Shown here piece after piece: positions 60,854 to 64,000 of a DNA stretch of 64,000 bases (position 1 is its first letter; the number at the start of each line of letters is the position of its first letter). Source of the stretch: Bin87 sp965220095 (lineage in GTDB: Bacteria; Chloroflexota; Dehalococcoidia; Lucifugimonadales; UBA3495); NCBI GenBank assembly GCA_965220095.1, contig CBDCPD010000002.1:1-64000 (forward strand). Reading direction: 5' to 3'. The translations under genes and the position numbers were made by a program. A model generated the notes under the pieces. That model made no database searches and was not told the DNA's origin. It saw nothing but the letters and a program-made list of their open reading frames with translations.

Positions 60854-62086
60854 CTACCCTTCGGTGCCGGTGCCGGTGACACGACTGGATAGGTCAATGG
60901 GAATTGCCGTCAGTTCCCCCTCATGCAGCAGATGCAAGGGATGGGACAGGTTCTGAACCGTCTGTCGGGCCGAGAGACGGTCCTGTCGAAGCAGACGACA
61001 CAGCTGGCCTTCAGTGAGGTCTTCTTCTGCATAAGCTCGAACCGCCAGGAATTGATAGCGTAGAGGAAGCGGAGCATCATCGTGTGGGTGAGGCGCCAAA
61101 CCCAGCTGTTCCTGGGCTTCCCGAACCCTGAACCCCCGGTCGCGCAGCCGCTCCCAAGTGCCTCCGGGAAGCAACCGCAACTCCTCAAGCCGCAGCATCA
61201 TCGCCTCAACGGAGACGAAGTAATAGTGAGCCATCCGGCAGACCTCGGCAGCGGTCACCCCACCTTCCGCGGCTCGTGATATCTGGTAAAACCGGCGTCG
61301 CAACCCGGAGGCTGGCATGAGCAGGGCCGCAGCGAAGGCATCGGCAAACCTCTCCGGAGCCGGGATGCGCTCGAACCGCCCCAAGATGGTTAGTTCGGGT
61401 CTGAACCGGCTCGTGAGAAAGTGGCCATACTCATGGGCCATCGACCAGCGCCTGCGCTCTTCGGGGTGGCGGGAGTTAACTGCGATGCAGCCACCCAGCT
61501 CATCCGTATAGGCGAAGATACCGGCGAGGTCCGGGGGCAGCTCGGTGTAGAAAACCCGAAGCCCCGCGTCGCTCTCCAGGACCTCCCTGAGGTTCAGGAT
61601 CGGCCCGTCGCCCAGACCCAGACGATTTCGCTCTGACGCGGCCACATCCTCCGCCGCACCCTCCGGGGGAATCCCTGCCGTTTCGTACTGCGCCGGATAG
61701 GATTGCCGAGGCTGCACCCCTTTGATGCTCTCCAAATGCAAATAGTCCTCGCACAGGTCCTGGAACTCCTGGACCCCCTGGTTTAATGCCTGCCGCGTCT
61801 GCGACGAGCTAGCCCTGCTGACCGCAGTACGAAATTGCACGGAGAAATTCGCTACCGGACCCTTCTCGCCGACGAAACTGCTCACCGGCCGACCGTAGAG
61901 CCGCGCCAGGTTGATCAGTTCATCGGGACGGATGCGGCGCTCTCCTTTTTCCAAGGCGGTTACGGTGGTTCGCGACAGCGTCAGGGAGTCGGCAACCTCC
62001 TGCTGGGTGAGACCACGGGCTCTGCGGGCTTCCTGAAGACGCTGTCCCAGCACCTTCGGGTCGGCGGCGACAATGTTTTCTTGCAT
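60854..62086 (-). CDS. XRE regulator fused to ImmA/IrrE-type zinc peptidase
   Basis: 410 residues. The helix-turn-helix (RRARGLTQQEVADSLTLSRT, about 15-60) is followed by a long middle segment and a COG2856-type domain with HEYGHFLTSRF (HExxH, about residue 215) and downstream Glu-containing FADAFAAALLMPA. ImmA-like peptidases cleave or inactivate repressors under stress. ATG 62086 is preferred, eight bases after the QueC-like stop, with AGGAGG upstream; the open frame to 62134 would overlap that gene. It probably regulates the operon and controls the PIN protein. Confidence 0.85.
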   Translation of the reverse strand: MQENIVAADPKVLGQRLQEARRARGLTQQEVADSLTLSRTTVTALEKGERRIRPDELINLARLYGRPVSSFVGEKGPVANFSVQFRTAVSRASSSQTRQALNQGVQEFQDLCEDYLHLESIKGVQPRQSYPAQYETAGIPPEGAAEDVAASERNRLGLGDGPILNLREVLESDAGLRVFYTELPPDLAGIFAYTDELGGCIAVNSRHPEERRRWSMAHEYGHFLTSRFRPELTILGRFERIPAPERFADAFAAALLMPASGLRRRFYQISRAAEGGVTAAEVCRMAHYYFVSVEAMMLRLEELRLLPGGTWERLRDRGFRVREAQEQLGLAPHPHDDAPLPLRYQFLAVRAYAEEDLTEGQLCRLLRQDRLSARQTVQNLSHPLHLLHEGELTAIPIDLSSRVTGTGTEG

Positions 62087-62094
62087 GAGACCTC

Positions 62095-63456
62095 CTAAAC
62101 CGCGAACTCGGTCGCGGCCAAAAACGCCTTCCACTCCTCCACATAGGCACGGAACAACCCGACGAGACTGGACGTAGTATCGTCGCTGGCCACGCCTTGG
62201 TCAGCAACGTTTTCGGCCTCAATCCTGGCCAATTCGGGGTAGGCGGCGGTCAATTGCTTCCATGGTTGCTCCGAAGACAGGCAACTGGCGAACCGGTTGA
62301 CCTGGTCGGTCATTGCTGCGAGCCCATGGATTTGATCCAGGCTCAACGCACTCGGATGTTCGAAGATGTTGTGGCGATAGGCACTGCTGGGATCATGGTC
62401 TGCCAGCCCGCTGCAAAAGAGCGCCTGTCGACGGAGGATGCATGACGTGCAGCAGCCGCACTGGGGCTGATTACGAGCCCGTTGGGGATAACCGTCGCAG
62501 GAAACGGTCTCACGAGCCACGTCAGCGAGGCCGGCCGGCAGCAGGGACCTGCACATCTCGGCCTTCGTGGTAAACAGGAACGGGTTCTTGATCTGGACCA
62601 ATTGTCCCAAAACTGATTCGAAGAGCCCCTGGGCCATACTCAGGGTCCGAGGGTGAACGCCACGATAGTTGTCCGTGCCCAGTTGTGTTGCATTCAGGGG
62701 CAGATTCAACGCTCCGATGCCGTTCTCAAATATCGACAGGGTGTCGGTCTGTGCTTGCAGCGTGGTGACCGCGCCCAGAGCGAGGAACACCAAGGCACGG
62801 GTGCGCTGGCCTTTCTCCTCTTGACTCCTCCCTGATGAATCGATGCCAAAGGGAACCGCGATATGCCATACGTCGCCCTCAGCCATGGGGAATCCCCGAC
62901 CACATGCAGCCCTGATCCGCCGTACCTGGGTACTCTGTTGATAGGCCAGTCTGTCATGGGTGTGGGCGGAAACCAGGATACGGGAACCACCGGGCGAACT
63001 CTGAACGTGTTGCTCCAATCCGGCCAAAGAGTCCAGGCCGCCGCTGAACAAAGAGACCGTGACGGGCGGTCTGAGTGGCAGGTTGAACAGAAAACGTTCT
63101 GATTTATCGAGATCACAAACGTCATTTCGCTCGTCAAATTCAAAGGTCCAGTCGTCCCCGCTGATCCACGACAACAGTTTCAGCAGTTTGCATTCCACCT
63201 TCGGTGAAGACCAGAGGCCGGGATCTCTCACCGCCATGTGGACGTTGATCCTGCGTTGTCCCGTAGCGGTTCCTCTGAAACAGCGCTTCGACTGTCGATC
63301 CGCCGCATAGATGGCGCCGGCTACGTCCAACAGGTCCGCCGCACGTGTCGAGATCGCTTTGGAGAATGTCCTAGACAAGGGCGCTTCATCCATCCAAAAG
63401 CGACGACTAGCACCACCTCCGTCCGCAAGGTCGTAGGAAAAAATGGGTTGGTTCAT
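62095..63456 (-). CDS. QueC-like PP-loop enzyme, defence-type
   Basis: 453 residues, about twice a housekeeping QueC. The N-terminal about 125 residues (NVHMAVRDPGLWSSPKVECK, LLSWISGDDWTFEFDERND) resemble the extra domain of QueC-like proteins in Qat-type and CBASS-linked defence loci. The PP-loop TVSLFSGGLDSLAGL (about 135-150) binds ATP, and QCGCCTSCILRRQAL near residue 333 supplies the zinc Cys set. Expected chemistry is amide/nitrile formation of the 7-cyano-7-deazaguanine type, though the target may be a protein. No other queuosine genes are nearby. The start ATG overlaps the upstream gene by four bases (ATGA). Confidence 0.78.
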   Translation of the reverse strand: MNQPIFSYDLADGGGASRRFWMDEAPLSRTFSKAISTRAADLLDVAGAIYAADRQSKRCFRGTATGQRRINVHMAVRDPGLWSSPKVECKLLKLLSWISGDDWTFEFDERNDVCDLDKSERFLFNLPLRPPVTVSLFSGGLDSLAGLEQHVQSSPGGSRILVSAHTHDRLAYQQSTQVRRIRAACGRGFPMAEGDVWHIAVPFGIDSSGRSQEEKGQRTRALVFLALGAVTTLQAQTDTLSIFENGIGALNLPLNATQLGTDNYRGVHPRTLSMAQGLFESVLGQLVQIKNPFLFTTKAEMCRSLLPAGLADVARETVSCDGYPQRARNQPQCGCCTSCILRRQALFCSGLADHDPSSAYRHNIFEHPSALSLDQIHGLAAMTDQVNRFASCLSSEQPWKQLTAAYPELARIEAENVADQGVASDDTTSSLVGLFRAYVEEWKAFLAATEFAV

Positions 63457-64000
63457 CGAGACGTACCGACAGATGCCTGATTTGACGTCCGTGCGGGGAG
63501 GAGATTCTCAGCAAGCAGGTCGCTGGTACTTTCTTTTTTGACCCTGCGGTTCGGTGCCCGGAGGCCCTTACCATCAGGGTATTTCTCAAGCCGAGCGGCG
63601 AGAGTCGTTAACTGAGGCTGGAGCGACGCTTCCAGTTGGGTTTGCCATTGGGTGGCCGCTTCGTAGTTGGCGAAAACTCCCTCATGGATGAGCGGATCGC
63701 GCGCTTTGGCAAAGTAGTTACGCTCAACCAATGCCGAGCACACAGCCTCGGCGAAAATGCCAGGTATTTTGGAGGCCTCGCTACTCCAGACAATGGCCTC
63801 CCGCTGTACGATCAGGGTTTTCGCGACTTCAGCGGCGATCATAGTGTGGGAGTGCCCCCCACACTCTTGCACGATGTCATCAAGCGCCGTGAATGCCGGC
63901 AGTAGCCCGGTCTCTCTGGCGTTGGTCAGAATCTGGGCCATGCGGTGTAACAGTGGCACGCCATCCCAATCTCGGAGCCTCTTGGTCAATGCCGTTGTCA
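63453..64000 (-). CDS. Unknown protein, 5' end outside window, first seen gene of the QueC-like operon
   Basis: The frame is open to the window edge; the apparent TTG at 63989 is probably internal. About 180 residues, mostly helical (MAQILTNARETGLLPAFTAL, AATQWQTQLEASLQPQLTTL), with a basic C-terminus (NRRVKKESTS). No recognised motif. The four-base overlap with the QueC-like gene indicates translational coupling and a shared job. It may correspond to the unknown partner seen in QueC-type defence operons, but that is only positional. Confidence 0.6.
   Translation of the reverse strand, partial: TTALTKRLRDWDGVPLLHRMAQILTNARETGLLPAFTALDDIVQECGGHSHTMIAAEVAKTLIVQREAIVWSSEASKIPGIFAEAVCSALVERNYFAKARDPLIHEGVFANYEAATQWQTQLEASLQPQLTTLAARLEKYPDGKGLRAPNRRVKKESTSDLLAENLLPARTSNQASVGTSR

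Overview
The window looks like a high-GC, transposon-saturated stretch of an uncultivated Chloroflexota genome (SAR202/Dehalococcoidia-like). This rests on recall of family style, not on a search. The pointers are paired secreted proteins with a KRIWPVSL-type signal peptide, FN3/Ig-like exoproteins ending in a Cys-Trp motif, RCC1-repeat exoproteins, and a zinc-ribbon kinase/PP2C/vWA signalling operon. No rRNA or tRNA gene was recognised.

Layout. 1-4.9 kb: the 3' end of an FN3 surface protein, an IS701 element in its stop-codon CTAG, an IS5 element beside it, and a secreted HExxH metallopeptidase. 4.9-11.3 kb: a nested pile of insertion sequences. An IS110 is broken first by an unassigned DDE element and then by an ISAs1, which contains an IS256, which contains an IS630. 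11.6-13.2 kb: a possible FtsZ/tubulin-like protein. 13.2-21.4 kb: two near-identical IS607 elements (serine recombinase tnpA plus tnpB) bracket a truncated OmpR-type regulator and two convergent RCC1-repeat exoproteins. 21.4-23.5 kb: tnpB debris and a classical tnpB. 23.7-31.8 kb: four secreted or anchored proteins in one direction, ending in a collagen-like anchored protein and a clear terminator. 31.9-37.9 kb: an IS21 whose istB is split by two tandem IS110 elements. 38-51.7 kb: a probable TerY-P-like operon on the minus strand (three vWA proteins, PP2C, zinc-ribbon kinase, membrane zinc-ribbon/OpuAC-like sensor, truncated small zinc-ribbon protein), with tnpB-type elements in its intergenic gaps. 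51.8-53.7 kb: a third IS607 of a different subtype. 53.8-59 kb: three copies of a tyrosine recombinase (one intact), a SIMPL lipoprotein, a truncated dCTP deaminase and an AAA ATPase behind a perfect palindrome. 59-64 kb: a defence-like island with MNT-HEPN, PIN, XRE/ImmA-type peptidase, QueC-like PP-loop enzyme and an unknown gene cut by the window edge; the last four are tightly coupled.

How the genes may work together. The vWA/PP2C/kinase/sensor genes read as one phosphosignalling module. The sensor would place a ligand-binding domain outside the cell and a zinc ribbon inside, facing a kinase that also carries zinc ribbons; two of the three vWA paralogues have lost their metal-binding motif. 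The right-hand operon looks like a toxin/regulator pair joined to a nucleobase-chemistry enzyme, with an integrase nearby. The mobile elements are informative too: their exact junctions show target choices (CTAG stop codons for IS701/IS5, GG for IS607, AGC for IS110), allow candidate bridge-RNA and omega-RNA regions to be located, and expose a zinc-finger-less TnpB lineage.
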